Shown here: positions 26,809 to 35,713 of the stretch, piece after piece
How the letters are laid out: each line of letters opens with the position of its first letter
Numbering within the stretch: position 1 is the first letter of the stretch
From: Umezawaea endophytica
GTDB lineage: Bacteria; Actinomycetota; Actinomycetes; Mycobacteriales; Pseudonocardiaceae
Length of the DNA: 64,000 nucleotides
Reading direction: 5' to 3'
Assembly: GCF_025061645.1 (NCBI RefSeq)
Contig: NZ_JANYMP010000025.1
Span: 62,001-126,000 of the forward strand
The notes under the pieces: generated by a model
Databases searched by the model: none
What the model was told of the DNA's origin: nothing
The model's input: only the letters and a program-made list of their open reading frames with translations
Translations under genes and position numbers: made by a program

Positions 26809-29315
26809 TGGAGACGGACAGACCGGAGTTACTGCGCACGCCCTCCGGCACGACGCTGCGCTTCGGCACGCTCGTGGCGCTCGCGCTCGCGACCACCTGG
26901 TTCGTCGCGGGCGCGTTCGCCGCGACCTGGCCGCCAAGGACCTTCCTGGACGACGCGAGCTGCCAGGTGCGGGCGGACCTGTACCTGACGTCGACCGGCA
27001 GCGTCGACCCCGACGAGTCGAAGTGGGCGGCCTACCGGGACTGCATGTCCGGTTTCTTCGCGCCCCGGCTCGGCTGGCTGGTCGGCGGGGTGGTGCTGCT
27101 CCTGCTCGTCGCCACCGCGGTCTACGTCGCCTGGCCGAAGTGGCGGATCCGCCGGTCGGGGCTGGAGCGGCTCGACTCGTTCCCCGCGCTGTGGGCGAAG
27201 CTGAGCGGACCGCTGGACGAGCTGGTCGCGCGGGCCGGACTGGCGAAGGCGCCGGAGTTCCGGCTCGACGCGGCGAGCTCGCGGGCGGGTGGGGTGGCGT
27301 TCGGCAGCAGCCGCAAACCCGTGGTGTGCCTGGACGCCGGGCTCGTCGCGCTGCTGGATCGCGACCGGGCGGGCTTCGACGCGGTGGTGCTGCACGAGTT
27401 GGCGCACGTGCGCAACGGCGACGTGACGACCACCTACGCGACCCTCTCCGCGTGGCGCGCGCTGCTGGCCGTCGTGCTGCTGCCGTACCTGGTCCTCGTC
27501 GTGGACCCGTTGCTGGGCTGGGACTTCTCGAACCTCGACTCGCCGGTGACCACCGGCATCGTCGTGCGGGTCGTGCTGCTGGTGGTGCTGGTCTACCTGG
27601 CGCGCACGGCGGTGCTGCGGTCCCGTGAGCGCTACGCCGACGCGCTGGTCGCGGTGTGGACGGGCGACGCCGACCCGTACCGGACGCTCCGGGCCGTACC
27701 GGACCACCGCCGCGTGCTGCGGTGGGTGGCGATCCACCCGTCGCTGGCCGCGCGGAACGCGGCGATGAGCGATCCGAAGTCGTTGCTGCGCAACGGGTTC
27801 CTCGAAGCGCTGGCGAGCGGTGTCGCCGTGCAGCTCGCGTGGTCGCACCTGGTCGACGGGCTGTCGAAGATCGACTGGTACCGGTCGGGCAACGAGTCGT
27901 TCCTGGTGATGCGGGTGGTGTGGGGCGTCGCGGTCGCCACGCTGGTGTGCGTGATCGCCTGGCGCGGAGCCGCCTACCTGCGGGCGGGCGGCACCGGGCG
28001 GTGGACGTTCCTGCGACCGGGCCTGGGGTTGGGGCTGGGCTTGGTGGTCGGCGTCGAGCTGGAGCTGTCGCAGGCGGGCGTGCTGACCCCGACCAGCCCG
28101 CTGTCGGTGCTGGCCGCCGGGGTGCTCGTGCTGGTGACCGTGCTCGTCTGCGGGTGGGCGGGGTTGGTCGCGGTGCGGCTTGGCGACGCCGTGCGGAGCC
28201 TGCGCGGCGCGCTGTCGGCCGCCGCCGTCGTCCTGGTGTGCGTGAGCTTCCTCGGCTGGTTCCGGGAGATCACGCTCGCGGGCGTCGTGTGGCGCGACTA
28301 CCTGGCCGTCGCCTACGACCTGGTGAGCGGGTACGGCCGGGTCGCCGGGGTCGTGGTGGTGCCGTTCCTGCTGAACTCCGACCGGGTCCTCACCGCCGCG
28401 GCGGTGGCGGTGCTGTGGCTGGTGCCGTTGCTGCTGGGCCGGGGATCGGCGCGGCTCGGCGTGCTCGCCGGGCTGCTCGGCGGGGCGGTGTGGGGCGTGG
28501 TCGCGGTGGTGCTGACGCTCACCGCGGGCTCCACGCCGGAGGCCGCGACGGTGCGGGCGGCGTGGGAACTGGTGGCAGTCTTCGCCGTCCAGGTGTTGGT
28601 GGCCGTGGTCGTCGCGCGGCGGTCCGAGGTGGTCACGGCACTGCTCGCGACGTGGGTCGTCGGACTGGTCGGCTGCCTGGGCACCTGGGCGCTGCACCTG
28701 GCGGACTGGCAGGTCGACAGCGTGCTGGCCGCGCGGCCGTTCCAGGTGCTGCCGGTGCTCGGCGTGGTGGCGGCCCTGGTGGGCGCGGTGTTCTCGCGGG
28801 ACGTCGTCGTCCCGCGAGAGGGTTCCGGCCGGGTCGTGGTGGCCTTGGTGCTGGTGGTGTCGGCCGTCGCGGTCGTCTGGTGGCCGAAGGCCCCGCAGGC
28901 GGCGCTGCTCCTGCCCGACGCGGGCCCCGAACAGGTCGTCGACGTCGACGAGGCGGTGAACACGTGGGCGTACGGCGGCGGGTTCGACCGGTACACGGCG
29001 GTCGTGAACGCCAACGACGCGGTGTTCAAGGCGTTCGCCGCGGAGGATCCCGCGCTGATCCTGGAGACGTGCGACCGGGCCCGCGCGCGGGCCGAGGAGG
29101 CGGCGGCGTTCCCCGAACCGCCAAGCCCCGAGGTGGCCAGGACCTGGAAGGCCGGGCTGGCGGCGCTCGTGCCCGGCGCGAGCGAGTGCGTGAAGATCTA
29201 CCGCGGGGGCGAGGGCGACTCGCAGGTGATGGTGGACGGCTTCAAGGAGGCCATCACCCAGCTCGGGCAGACGCTGACGCTGATCAACCAGGCGAGGGAG
29301 GCCGCGACTAGGTGA
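26808..29315 (+). CDS. Large polytopic membrane M48-type metalloprotease
   Basis: 835 aa. Two helices near the N-terminus (about 18-41 and 88-109) bracket an outside loop with two Cys. A cytoplasmic M48-like catalytic domain follows, with HELAHVRNGD (zinc motif 196-200) and RERYADAL, giving the third ligand Glu. Unlike HtpX or Ste24 (about 300-450 aa), the chain continues with roughly ten more hydrophobic helices (about 390-700) and a soluble tail of some 120 residues. Function unknown; probably membrane-protein quality control or a regulated processing event. It ends 8 nt into the convergent EamA gene. Confidence 0.82.
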   Translation: METDRPELLRTPSGTTLRFGTLVALALATTWFVAGAFAATWPPRTFLDDASCQVRADLYLTSTGSVDPDESKWAAYRDCMSGFFAPRLGWLVGGVVLLLLVATAVYVAWPKWRIRRSGLERLDSFPALWAKLSGPLDELVARAGLAKAPEFRLDAASSRAGGVAFGSSRKPVVCLDAGLVALLDRDRAGFDAVVLHELAHVRNGDVTTTYATLSAWRALLAVVLLPYLVLVVDPLLGWDFSNLDSPVTTGIVVRVVLLVVLVYLARTAVLRSRERYADALVAVWTGDADPYRTLRAVPDHRRVLRWVAIHPSLAARNAAMSDPKSLLRNGFLEALASGVAVQLAWSHLVDGLSKIDWYRSGNESFLVMRVVWGVAVATLVCVIAWRGAAYLRAGGTGRWTFLRPGLGLGLGLVVGVELELSQAGVLTPTSPLSVLAAGVLVLVTVLVCGWAGLVAVRLGDAVRSLRGALSAAAVVLVCVSFLGWFREITLAGVVWRDYLAVAYDLVSGYGRVAGVVVVPFLLNSDRVLTAAAVAVLWLVPLLLGRGSARLGVLAGLLGGAVWGVVAVVLTLTAGSTPEAATVRAAWELVAVFAVQVLVAVVVARRSEVVTALLATWVVGLVGCLGTWALHLADWQVDSVLAARPFQVLPVLGVVAALVGAVFSRDVVVPREGSGRVVVALVLVVSAVAVVWWPKAPQAALLLPDAGPEQVVDVDEAVNTWAYGGGFDRYTAVVNANDAVFKAFAAEDPALILETCDRARARAEEAAAFPEPPSPEVARTWKAGLAALVPGASECVKIYRGGEGDSQVMVDGFKEAITQLGQTLTLINQAREAATR

Positions 29316-30183
29316 GCACGAGTTCGCGCTGACGGGGCTTGATCGCGGTGCTCGCCATGCCCGCGATCACCAGCAGCGCGGCCGTGCAGCGGAGCGGCGT
29401 CAGCGCCTCGCCGAGGACGAGCCACGCGGACAGCATGCCCGCGACCGGCACCAGCAGCGAGAACGGCGCCACGGTGCTGGCGTCGTACTCGCGCAGCAGG
29501 AACCCCCACAGGCCGAAGCCGAGCAGCGTGGAGATCCACGCGACGAAACCGAGCGTCGCCGCACCCGACCAGTCGAACGCCGCCAGCGCGGCCAGGTCCG
29601 TGTCGACGCCCTCGACCAGCAGCGACAGCCCCAGCAGCGGCAGGACGGCGACCGCGCTGACCCAGACGATGAAGCTCAGCGCGTCCGGCGGCTTCGCGTA
29701 GCGGGTGATCACGTTGGACAGCCCCCAGCAGGCCGCGCCCGCGATCACCAGCGCGAAGGCGCCGAGCGGGCTGCCGACGCCGTAGTCGAGCGCGATCACC
29801 AGGATGCCGACCGAGGCGACCCCGATGCCGATCAACTGCGTGCGGCGCGGCCGTTCGCGCAGCAGCGCGGCCGCGAACACCACGGTGAAGATCGCCTGGC
29901 TCTGGAGCACCAGCGAGGACAGCCCCGCGGGCATCCCGGCGTCCATGCCGGTGAACACGAAACCGAACTTCGCGACGCCGAGGACCAGTCCGACCGCGAC
30001 CACCCACTTCCACGCGACCCTCGGCGGGCCGACGAAGAACAGGGCGGGCACGGCGGCTGCGAGGAAGCGGAGGCCGGAGAACAGCAGCGGGGGGAAGTTC
30101 TGGAGGCCGATCTTGATGGCGACGAAGTTGACGCCCCAGATGGCCGCGACGAGGACCGCGAGAGCGGCGTGCCGTGGTTTCAC
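29308..30183 (-). CDS. EamA family (DMT superfamily) transporter
   Basis: A 291-aa inner-membrane transporter with ten predicted helices in two EamA repeats (first repeat from ALAVLVAAIWGVNFVAIKIGL; second near ALVIAGAACWGLSNVITRYAK). Such carriers export amino acids or other metabolites. It is divergent from a LysR regulator, the usual layout for a regulated exporter. The C-terminal end is basic (KPRQREL). Confidence 0.9.
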   Translation of the reverse strand: MKPRHAALAVLVAAIWGVNFVAIKIGLQNFPPLLFSGLRFLAAAVPALFFVGPPRVAWKWVVAVGLVLGVAKFGFVFTGMDAGMPAGLSSLVLQSQAIFTVVFAAALLRERPRRTQLIGIGVASVGILVIALDYGVGSPLGAFALVIAGAACWGLSNVITRYAKPPDALSFIVWVSAVAVLPLLGLSLLVEGVDTDLAALAAFDWSGAATLGFVAWISTLLGFGLWGFLLREYDASTVAPFSLLVPVAGMLSAWLVLGEALTPLRCTAALLVIAGMASTAIKPRQRELVLT

Positions 30184-30211
30184 CCGTCCGAGTCTGGGAG
30201 CCCCGATCGTT

Positions 30212-30254
30212 AAGCACTAGCGATATCTGCTTCACCCAAGGGTTTAGCATTGCT
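30212..30254. promoter_or_regulatory. LysR-type operator candidates in the eamA-lysR gap
   Basis: AAGCA (30212-30216) and TGCTT (30228-30232) form an inverted repeat with an 11-nt spacer, the T-N11-A geometry of LysR boxes. A second, compact palindrome, AGCATTGCT (30246-30254), repeats the same half-site next to the lysR start. Together they fit a recognition site plus an activation/autoregulation site. Confidence 0.5.
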
Positions 30255-30256
30255 AC

Positions 30257-31204
30257 ATGATGGACCTCGGCAGACTCCGCGCGCTGCACGCCGTCGCGAC
30301 CCACGGCTCGGTTGGCGCGGCGGCCTCCGTGCTGGGCTTCACGCCCTCCGCGGTGTCCCAGCAGATCGCCAAGCTGGAACGCGAGACCCGCACCACGCTG
30401 CTGGAACGCCGAGGCCGCGGCGTCGTGCTGACCGACGCCGCGTACGGGCTCGCCGCCACCGCCGCGCAGGTGCTGGCGCTGGTCGAGGAGGCCGAGGTGA
30501 CGCTGGAGGAGCAGCGCGGCGCGGCCGTCGGCACGCTGACCATCGGCGCCTTCGCCACGGCCGCGCGCGGCCTGCTGCCGGTCGTCCTGGTCGACCTGAT
30601 CGCCCACCACCCGGCACTGGACGTCCGCACGGTCGAGCTGGACCCGCCGGTCGCGCTGGAGGCCGTGGCCCGCGGCGAACTGGACATGGCCGTCACCCAC
30701 GACTGGGTCAACACCCCGCTGGCCGTGCCGGAGTCGTTGTCCCGCACCACGTTGGGCCAGGACTACGCGGACGTGCTGCTGCCCGCGGCGCACCCGCTCG
30801 CCGACCGGCCGTTCCTCGTGCCGGACGACCTGGCCGGCCAGCGCTGGATCTGCCAGCCGGAGGGCACGATCTGCCACGACTGGCTGATCAAGACGTTCCG
30901 CGGCGCGGGCATCGAACCGGACCTGGCGCACCGGGTCGGCGAGTACGAGACCCAGATCGCCCTGCTGGCGCGCGGCGTCGGCGTCGGCCTGCTGCCCAGG
31001 CTCGGCCGGGGCGCGCTGCCGCCGACCGTGCGCGCCGTGCCGCTGCACCCGACGCCGACGCGCAGGCTGTTCGCGGTGTGGCGCGCCCAGGCCAGCAGGA
31101 GGCCCGCCATCACCGCCACCCTCGCGTCGCTCAGGGGGTGCTGGGACCAGCGGAGCACCGCGTTGGGCGAGGTCGATCCAGGACTGCTCGACGTGGTTCC
31201 GTGA
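30257..31204 (+). CDS. LysR family transcriptional regulator
   Basis: A 315-aa LysR regulator. The HTH lies in residues 1-60 (LGRLRALHAVATHGSVGAAASVLGFTPSAVSQQIAKLE), followed by a periplasmic-binding-like effector domain from about 90 (LTIGAFATAARGLLPVVL). Divergent from the EamA exporter, which it most likely controls in response to the exported compound. Confidence 0.93.
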   Translation: MMDLGRLRALHAVATHGSVGAAASVLGFTPSAVSQQIAKLERETRTTLLERRGRGVVLTDAAYGLAATAAQVLALVEEAEVTLEEQRGAAVGTLTIGAFATAARGLLPVVLVDLIAHHPALDVRTVELDPPVALEAVARGELDMAVTHDWVNTPLAVPESLSRTTLGQDYADVLLPAAHPLADRPFLVPDDLAGQRWICQPEGTICHDWLIKTFRGAGIEPDLAHRVGEYETQIALLARGVGVGLLPRLGRGALPPTVRAVPLHPTPTRRLFAVWRAQASRRPAITATLASLRGCWDQRSTALGEVDPGLLDVVP

Positions 31205-31213
31205 CCGGCGCGG

Positions 31214-32284
31214 TCAGTCGGCGAACCGCACGTCGTGCTCCTCGCCGGGCGCGAGGAAGTCCAGCAGCGCCAACCCTTCCCGCGTGAGCGCGTTTTGGTC
31301 CTTTTTGGACACCTTGCGGTACGGCGTGATGGTGAGGACGCCCTTGTCGGCCTTCCAGGTGCCGCTGAGGAACCCGTCGAGCAGGAAACTGGGCGGGAAC
31401 ACGGCGTTCGCCACCGCGCCCCAGCGCTTGCGGTGCTCGTCGCTCATGATCCGCGTCCGGTCGGCGTGCGACAGCAGGACGTTGTCGAAGTCGGGCAGGA
31501 ACCGTGGTGGCACAGGGGTTTCCGGGTCGGTGAGCACGCCGTCCGGCACGTCCAGCAGCACCCGTCCGGCCTCGTCGCGGTAGGTCGTCAGGTCCAGCCG
31601 GGCGATCACCGGCCGCAGGTTCGTCAGCCGCGACCACGCCGTCACGTCGGCGGCCGTCGCGGGCCCGAACGCCGCCAGGTACCGCAGCACCGCCTCGTCC
31701 GGGTCGGCCGACGCGGGGATGTCCGTGCCCAGCCACGTCGACGCGACGGCGTTGAGCGGCGCCCCGCCGCGGCCGAACACGCCGCGCGGCGGCACCTGCA
31801 CCAGCGGCAGCAGGAGCTGGAGCAGGGTGCCCAGCCCGGTGATCCCGTGCCCCGGCCACCGTTCGGTCAGCGCCGCGCCCAGTTGGGCGTTCGTCAGCGG
31901 CTGGGCGTCGAGGAGGGGTCTGGCGGCGGCGACCATCGCCGCCAGGTCGACGTCCTCCCGGCCGCGGGCGAAGTTGGCGGTGCCCGTGCGGGTGAGCATG
32001 GGTTGCAGCACCGGCCGCAGCCGCACGCAGTCCCGTGCCGTGACGAGGTGCAGGGTGCCGCGCATCAGCGTCGTGCGGACGGCCGTGCGGTCCACCAGCA
32101 TCGCGCCCACCACGTCGGCGTCGAAGCCCTCCAGCCGCGACCACAGCGCGAGGTACGGCGACGAGGTCGCCTGCGCCTGCAACCCGACCAGGTGCTCGAT
32201 CGCCTGCGCGGGCGGCAGGTCGTGCCGTTCCAGCAGCAACTGCCTGGCCAGCGTGGTGCGGTTGAGCGTGCGCGTGGTCAGCAT
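31214..32284 (-). CDS. AlkZ-like DNA glycosylase (HTH_42, winged-helix DNA-binding family)
   Basis: A 356-aa member of the HTH_42 (IPR009351) family, which includes YcaQ/AlkX and AlkZ, glycosylases that remove alkylated bases and unhook interstrand crosslinks. The N-terminal region reads EHLVGLQAQ, giving Q36-A-Q38, which matches the QxQ catalytic motif of AlkZ-type proteins; then ALWSRLEGF, RGTLHLVTARD and the C-terminal DNVLLSHADRTRI and SFLLDGFLSGTWK. The ATG directly follows the epoxide hydrolase stop (TAGATG), so the two are coupled. The lesion or compound it meets is unknown. Confidence 0.82.
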   Translation of the reverse strand: MLTTRTLNRTTLARQLLLERHDLPPAQAIEHLVGLQAQATSSPYLALWSRLEGFDADVVGAMLVDRTAVRTTLMRGTLHLVTARDCVRLRPVLQPMLTRTGTANFARGREDVDLAAMVAAARPLLDAQPLTNAQLGAALTERWPGHGITGLGTLLQLLLPLVQVPPRGVFGRGGAPLNAVASTWLGTDIPASADPDEAVLRYLAAFGPATAADVTAWSRLTNLRPVIARLDLTTYRDEAGRVLLDVPDGVLTDPETPVPPRFLPDFDNVLLSHADRTRIMSDEHRKRWGAVANAVFPPSFLLDGFLSGTWKADKGVLTITPYRKVSKKDQNALTREGLALLDFLAPGEEHDVRFAD

Positions 32285-33373
32285 CTACGAGCTCCGGAAG
32301 AACGCGCGGACGTCCTCGACGAGCAGGTCGGGTTCCTCCAGCGCGGCGAAGTGGCCGCCGCGGTCGAACTCCGTCCAGCGCACGATGTTGTTCGTCTTCT
32401 CCGCGATGCTCCGCACCGGCAGCGCGACGTCGTCCGGGAACACGGCGAGCGCGGTCGGTGTCGTCGACGCTTCGACCTCGTTCACGGAACCCAGTGTCTC
32501 CTTGTAGATCCGGGCGGACGAGCCGCCGGTGCCGGTGAGCCAGTAGACCATCACGTTGGTGAGCAGGACGTCGCGGTCGACCGCTTCCTCCGGCGCGTCC
32601 TCCGATCCGGTCCACTCCTTGAACTTCTCGACGATCCACGCGAGCTGGCCGACGGGGGAGTCGGTGAGCCCGTAGGCGAGCGTCTGCGGTCGGGTGCCCT
32701 GGATGCGCTGGTAGCCCGCCATGTCCTCGGCGAACCTCCGGAGCTTGCCGAGCCGGGCCAGCTCGTCCGGGGTGAGGCCGTCCAGGTCGGTGGGGATCGT
32801 GATCAGCGAGTTCAGGTGCACGCCGACCACGTGCTCCGCGTCCACGATCCCGAGGTCGCGCGAGATCATCGACCCCCAGTCGCCGCCCTGCGCGCCGTAG
32901 CGGTCGTAGCCCAGCCGCGCCATCAGTTCGGCCCACGCGGTCGCGATGCGCCGCACGGTCCACCCGGTGTCCGCGGTCGGGCCGGAGAAGCCGAAGTTGG
33001 GCATGGACGGGATGACGAGGTGGAAGTCGCGGGACAGCGGCTCGACCACGTCCAGGAACTCGACGACGGAGCCGGGCCAGCCGTGGGTGACGATCAGCGG
33101 CAGCGCGTCCTCGGTGGCGGAGCGGACGTGCAGGAAGTGGATGTTCGCGCCGTCGATGGTCGTCGTGAACTGGGGGAACGCGTTGAGCCGCGCTTCCCAG
33201 GCGCGCCAGTCGTAGCGCGTGCGCCAGTGCTCGACGAGGTCCTTCAGGTAGTCGACGGGCACGCCGTCTGCCCAGGCGGTGGCATCGGGTTCAGCGGGCC
33301 AGCGGGTGTTCGCGAGCCGGGCCTGGAGGTCGTCGAGTTGCGTCTGCGGGATCTCGATGCGATAGGGCTCCAT
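32285..33373 (-). CDS. Epoxide hydrolase (EH N-terminal domain type)
   Basis: A 362-aa alpha/beta hydrolase with the epoxide-hydrolase N-terminal domain ([21 protein letters not shown]). The oxyanion motif HGWPGS is at about 96, the nucleophile Asp lies in [11 protein letters not shown], and the general base His in [14 protein letters not shown]. It opens epoxides to diols in the cytoplasm. It is upstream of the AlkZ-like gene with no spacing and downstream of a GntR gene, from which a hairpin separates it. This is consistent with detoxification of epoxide-bearing compounds. Confidence 0.88.
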   Translation of the reverse strand: MEPYRIEIPQTQLDDLQARLANTRWPAEPDATAWADGVPVDYLKDLVEHWRTRYDWRAWEARLNAFPQFTTTIDGANIHFLHVRSATEDALPLIVTHGWPGSVVEFLDVVEPLSRDFHLVIPSMPNFGFSGPTADTGWTVRRIATAWAELMARLGYDRYGAQGGDWGSMISRDLGIVDAEHVVGVHLNSLITIPTDLDGLTPDELARLGKLRRFAEDMAGYQRIQGTRPQTLAYGLTDSPVGQLAWIVEKFKEWTGSEDAPEEAVDRDVLLTNVMVYWLTGTGGSSARIYKETLGSVNEVEASTTPTALAVFPDDVALPVRSIAEKTNNIVRWTEFDRGGHFAALEEPDLLVEDVRAFFRSS

Positions 33374-33394
33374 GGGTTCACACCATAGGGATGA

Positions 33395-33417
33395 TCGCGG
33401 ACTGTTCCAGTCCGCGA
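33395..33417 (-). terminator. Hairpin between gntR and the epoxide hydrolase gene
   Basis: A perfect 10-bp stem (33395-33404 with 33408-33417) with a 3-nt loop sits 2 nt after the gntR stop, in the 46-nt gap to the next same-strand start. It may partly separate the regulator from the hydrolase or protect the mRNA end. Confidence 0.6.
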
Positions 33418-33419
33418 CC

Positions 33420-34088
33420 TCACTCGCCGTGTCGTTGCAGGATGTCCTCCAGGAAACCGCTTGCCTCGGCCGCCGCGCGGATCGGGTCGCGGTCGCGCAC
33501 GGCGTCCAGCAGGCCCATGTGGGACACCGGCGGGTCGAGGTCCTCGTCCACGGTCGCCGTGATGCTCGCGCGCACGGTTTCGTTCAAACCGCGGTACAGC
33601 TCGGTGAGGAGCGTGTTGTGCGACGCTTGGACGAGCAGCCCGTGGAAGGCGGCGTCGTGCTCGATCATCCGCTCCCAGTCCTTGGCGGCCATGGCCGCGT
33701 CGCGCTCCGCCAGCAGCGCGGTCAACCTGCGCAGCTCGTCGTCGGTCCGGTGCGTCGCGGCCAGCCTCGCGCCCTCGACCTCCAGCGTGCGGCGCACCTG
33801 GAGCACCTCGCGCAGCTCGGTGCCGCACAGCCGCCGCACCGCGCCGGAGATCTCGCTCGTGGCGCGGACGAACGTGCCGTCGCCCTGCCGCACCTCCAGC
33901 AAACCCGCGTGGGAAAGCGCTCGCACGGCCTCGCGCACCGTGTTGCGCCCGACGCCGAGAGCCTGCACCAGCTCCGGCTCCGGCGGGATGCGGCGGCCGA
34001 CAGGCCATTCGCCGCTGCTGATCGCACCTCTCATCTGGTCGATCACCTGATCGACGAGGCCCGCCCGCCGGGTAGTGGCCAATGGCAC
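33420..34088 (-). CDS. GntR family (FadR subfamily) transcriptional regulator
   Basis: A 222-aa regulator with N-terminal wHTH ([49 protein letters not shown]) and a helical FCD ligand-binding domain (about 95-215) containing the metal-binding pattern ([31 protein letters not shown]). Divergent from an MFS transporter and upstream of the epoxide hydrolase/AlkZ-like pair. It may sense a small acid or epoxide-derived ligand for both directions (inference). Confidence 0.92.
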   Translation of the reverse strand: MPLATTRRAGLVDQVIDQMRGAISSGEWPVGRRIPPEPELVQALGVGRNTVREAVRALSHAGLLEVRQGDGTFVRATSEISGAVRRLCGTELREVLQVRRTLEVEGARLAATHRTDDELRRLTALLAERDAAMAAKDWERMIEHDAAFHGLLVQASHNTLLTELYRGLNETVRASITATVDEDLDPPVSHMGLLDAVRDRDPIRAAAEASGFLEDILQRHGE

Positions 34089-34216
34089 AGCAAAGTCCTT
34101 TCATCCGAACATCCCATGTCTGGGACAGTAGTCGGGTGACGATTCCGCGATCGATACCGTCAAGTGACAACACTGCCACCGATAGTGGTGTTTCCGCGAC
34201 GGTTCAGGTACACGGA

Positions 34217-35404
34217 GTGGCTGAACCCGTAGGACGACACCAACGAGTGGCGGTCACCGGGGGCATCCTGTTGGCGGCAGGCGTCACCCTCGCGGCAGCG
34301 AACCTGCGACCCGCCGTCACCAGTCTCGCGTCGGTCCTGGGCGACGTCAGGGCCGGGCTCGGCGTCTCGGCGGGCTGGACGAGCCTGCTGACCGCCGTTC
34401 CCGTTCTCTGCTTCGGCGCCGCGGCCTTCGCCGCACCGTGGGTGGGCAGGCGGCTCGGCCTGAAGCGAGCGGTCGGCGGCGCCCTCCTCGTGCTCACGCT
34501 CGGGTTGCTGCTCCGCGTCGTCGACGGCCCGTTCGTGGTGCTCGGCGGCACGTTCATCGCCTGCTCGGGCATCGCCGTCTGCAACGTCCTCATCCCCGTC
34601 GTCGTGAAGGACTCGTTCCCCACGAATATCGGTGTCATCACCGGCATCTACACCGCGTCGATGGCCGCGGGCGCGGGCCTCGGCGCCGCACTCACCCCGC
34701 CGCTGGAGGCGTTCTTCGGTAGCTGGCGCCTGGCCGTCGGCACGTGGGCGTTGCTCTCGCTCGCCGCACTGCTGCTGTGGCTGGCCGGCTCCCGCCGCGG
34801 CGTCGCGGGCCGCGTCACCGGCCCGCCGCCTGGCCGTTCGCTGCTGCGCAGCCCGCTGGCGTGGGTGATGACGGTGTTTTTCGGCACCCAGGCGCTGCTC
34901 GCCTACACCGTGATGGGCTGGCTCCCCGCGATCCTCGGCGACGCGGGCGTCGACCGCACCACCGCGGGCTTCCTGCTCGCCATCACCGTCGTCCTGGGCG
35001 TCCCGGTCAGCTTCGTCGTCCCGCCGCTCGCCGCCCGCTGGCGCTCGCAGACCGGGATGGTGGTCGTCCTCGGCGTGCTGCTCCTGCTCGGCGTGCTGGG
35101 CCTCGCCTTCGCCCCCGGTGCCCTGCCCGGCCTGTGGGTGCTGCTGGTCGGCCTGGGCATGGGCGGCATGTTCCCGCTCGCCATCGTGATGGTGTCGCTG
35201 CGCTCGTCGACCACCGCGGACACCGCCAGGCTGTCCGCGATGACCCAGAGCATCGGCTACCTGCTGGCCGCCACGGGCCCGTTCGCGTTCGGGCTGCTGC
35301 GCGACTCGACGGGCGCGTGGACGACCTCGATGGTCGTGCTGGCGGGCCTGGTCGTGCTCCTCACCGCACTCGGCTCCATCGCGGGCCGTCCACGCACGGT
35401 GTAG
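34217..35404 (+). CDS. MFS transporter, CynX/NimT type
   Basis: A twelve-helix major facilitator of the CynX/NimT (cyanate/2-nitroimidazole) type, with LAAANLRPAVTSLASVLGDV in helix 1 and WVGRRLGLKRA in loop 2-3. It probably exports small polar compounds. The frame is open to ATG 34082, overlapping the gntR start, and GTG codons at 34136, 34217 and 34247 are in frame; 34217 gives the usual short N-terminus (395 aa). An imperfect inverted repeat around CCAC-CGATA-GTGG (34176-34188) lies upstream. Its 3' end is partly duplicated downstream. Confidence 0.85.
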   Translation: MAEPVGRHQRVAVTGGILLAAGVTLAAANLRPAVTSLASVLGDVRAGLGVSAGWTSLLTAVPVLCFGAAAFAAPWVGRRLGLKRAVGGALLVLTLGLLLRVVDGPFVVLGGTFIACSGIAVCNVLIPVVVKDSFPTNIGVITGIYTASMAAGAGLGAALTPPLEAFFGSWRLAVGTWALLSLAALLLWLAGSRRGVAGRVTGPPPGRSLLRSPLAWVMTVFFGTQALLAYTVMGWLPAILGDAGVDRTTAGFLLAITVVLGVPVSFVVPPLAARWRSQTGMVVVLGVLLLLGVLGLAFAPGALPGLWVLLVGLGMGGMFPLAIVMVSLRSSTTADTARLSAMTQSIGYLLAATGPFAFGLLRDSTGAWTTSMVVLAGLVVLLTALGSIAGRPRTV

Positions 35405-35413
35405 AACGGCCGC

Positions 35414-35641
35414 ATGAGCAAGGAGATCACCGGGCACGAGCCGCGCAGCGACCGCGACGCGATCGTCCGCGCCGGCGCGGGTGGTGAGGTGTTCGTCGTG
35501 ACCAGCGACGGCGGGCCGTCCGTCCCGCCGGGTCGCCGGACCTTCGTCCCGCGCGCCGAACTGGCGCGTGCCGCCGTTCGTGCGCCGGTGATCGATTCGG
35601 CGGCGTTCCGCGCCGACCTGGACGCGCCCTTCCACCGCTGA
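35414..35641 (+). CDS. Small hypothetical protein
   Basis: A 75-aa soluble, charged protein starting MSKEITGHEPRSDRDAIVRAG, with a short predicted beta-rich core (GGEVFVVTSDGG) and a Pro/Arg loop. I recognise no family. It sits 9 nt after the transporter and just before a degenerate copy of the transporter's 3' end. It may have been inserted there or duplicated together with that segment. The ATG is not preceded by a clear ribosome binding site. Confidence 0.5.
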   Translation: MSKEITGHEPRSDRDAIVRAGAGGEVFVVTSDGGPSVPPGRRTFVPRAELARAAVRAPVIDSAAFRADLDAPFHR

Positions 35642-35653
35642 GCGAGCGGCGGT

Positions 35654-35713
35654 GCGTGGACGGCCTCGATGACCGCACTCGGCTCCATCGCGGGCCGTCC
35701 ACGCACCGTCTGA
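35654..35713 (+). pseudogene. Shortened in-frame duplicate of the MFS gene 3' end
   Basis: The last 60 bases before mtr encode AWTASMTALGSIAGRPRTV plus a stop, matching the transporter C-terminus (AWTTSM...TALGSIAGRPRTV). 35654-35671 matches 35315-35332 with one difference, and 35672-35706 is identical to 35363-35397 over 35 bases. The copy lacks exactly 30 bases (ten codons) in between. It has no start codon and is a remnant. Confidence 0.8.

Noticed and set aside
26829-28697. 622-aa minus-strand frame opposite the M48 protease
   Set aside because: Low-complexity His/Arg/Gln composition typical of antisense frames; the plus strand has clear membrane helices and HELAH.
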